Positions 63,875-64,000 of a stretch of DNA of 64,000 bases are shown piece after piece. Made by a program: the position numbers and the translations under genes. The stretch is from Sipunculus nudus (Eukaryota > Annelida > Sipuncula > Golfingiida > Sipunculidae). Each line of letters starts with the position of its first letter. The first letter of the stretch is position 1. The stretch spans positions 23,724,058-23,788,057 of the forward strand of contig CM049310.1 of the NCBI GenBank assembly GCA_026874595.1, in the 5' to 3' direction. The notes under the pieces were generated by a model. That model worked only from the letters and a program-made list of their open reading frames with translations. It had not been told where the DNA came from and did no database searches.

Positions 63875-64000
63875 GTATCGGCCAGTAAAAGCCAGTATTG
63901 ACCGCTTTTGAAGTATTGACCGGGCCGGCTTAAGCCGGCTTTAGCCAGCGGTTAAAGCCGGGGGTGGCTCTTACCGGCCAACCTTACTATTGAATAAAAT

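Larger units (their letters stand above)
57572..63986. mobile_element. Candidate 6.4 kb hAT-like insertion carrying nested elements
   Basis: CTATTGAA occurs at 57564-57571 and again at 63987-63994. Just inside, the left end reads CAGCCTGAGGGTTGGCC and the right end, inverted, TAAGGTTGGCC. Then come GGCTTTTACT-like and AAGCCGGCTTTAGCC-like text about 100 bp long on both sides in inverted orientation. An 8-bp direct repeat outside inverted ends is the hAT signature. There is no transposase frame. The interior is built of other nested elements. The ends differ by small indels, so the call is tentative. Confidence 0.5.

Overview
This window is AT-rich, intron-rich animal DNA, most likely from a mollusc and probably a bivalve. 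Three observations point that way. The genes have GT-AG introns of up to 15 kb. The dispersed repeats, with CCGTCCGTCC runs and hairpin termini, are of a kind I associate with bivalve genomes. A decayed DIRS-type retroelement and an LINE tail ending in an ATTC run are also present. The species assignment is inference; the gene structures are read directly from the sequence.

Genes. (1) The last 50 codons of an unrecognised + strand gene end at 155. (2) A complete 10-exon ALDH8A1 gene (2-aminomuconate semialdehyde dehydrogenase, kynurenine pathway) lies on the minus strand from 48928 down to 11496. Its exons join to exactly 489 codons including stop (488 aa), and every expected catalytic residue is present. 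(3) A two-exon LRAT/H-REV107-domain gene lies on the + strand (49195-51131). It starts 266 bp from the ALDH8A1 start in divergent orientation, so the two probably share a promoter. Its catalytic Cys position is Ser.

Layout. 1-4046: gene end, then a TIR-bounded AT-rich element and modular repeats. 4047-9521: a DIRS-like tyrosine-recombinase retroelement with inverted terminal repeats and an internal complementary region, but frameshifted coding regions. 9522-48928: ALDH8A1, whose introns are filled with tandem arrays, Tourist-like MITEs (TAA target duplications), a hAT-like MITE, an antisense LINE tail, Helentron/HINE-like repeats with terminal hairpins, and a 3.2 kb TIR element. 49195-53965: LRAT-domain gene with a long probable 3' UTR. 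53966-64000: gene-poor, repeat-dense DNA. It holds a HINE-like element, a minisatellite, and a 6.4 kb hAT-like insertion candidate (57572-63986) flanked by an 8-bp direct repeat. Inside that insertion are a large inverted repeat with PLE-like features, a foldback element split by a MITE, and a TIR element carrying ten copies of a 15-bp motif.

No rRNA, tRNA, CRISPR array or prokaryotic-type operon was seen. The most unusual items are the Cys-to-Ser LRAT protein in a head-to-head pair with ALDH8A1, the DIRS circle-junction region, the 15-bp motif array, and the nested 6.4 kb insertion.
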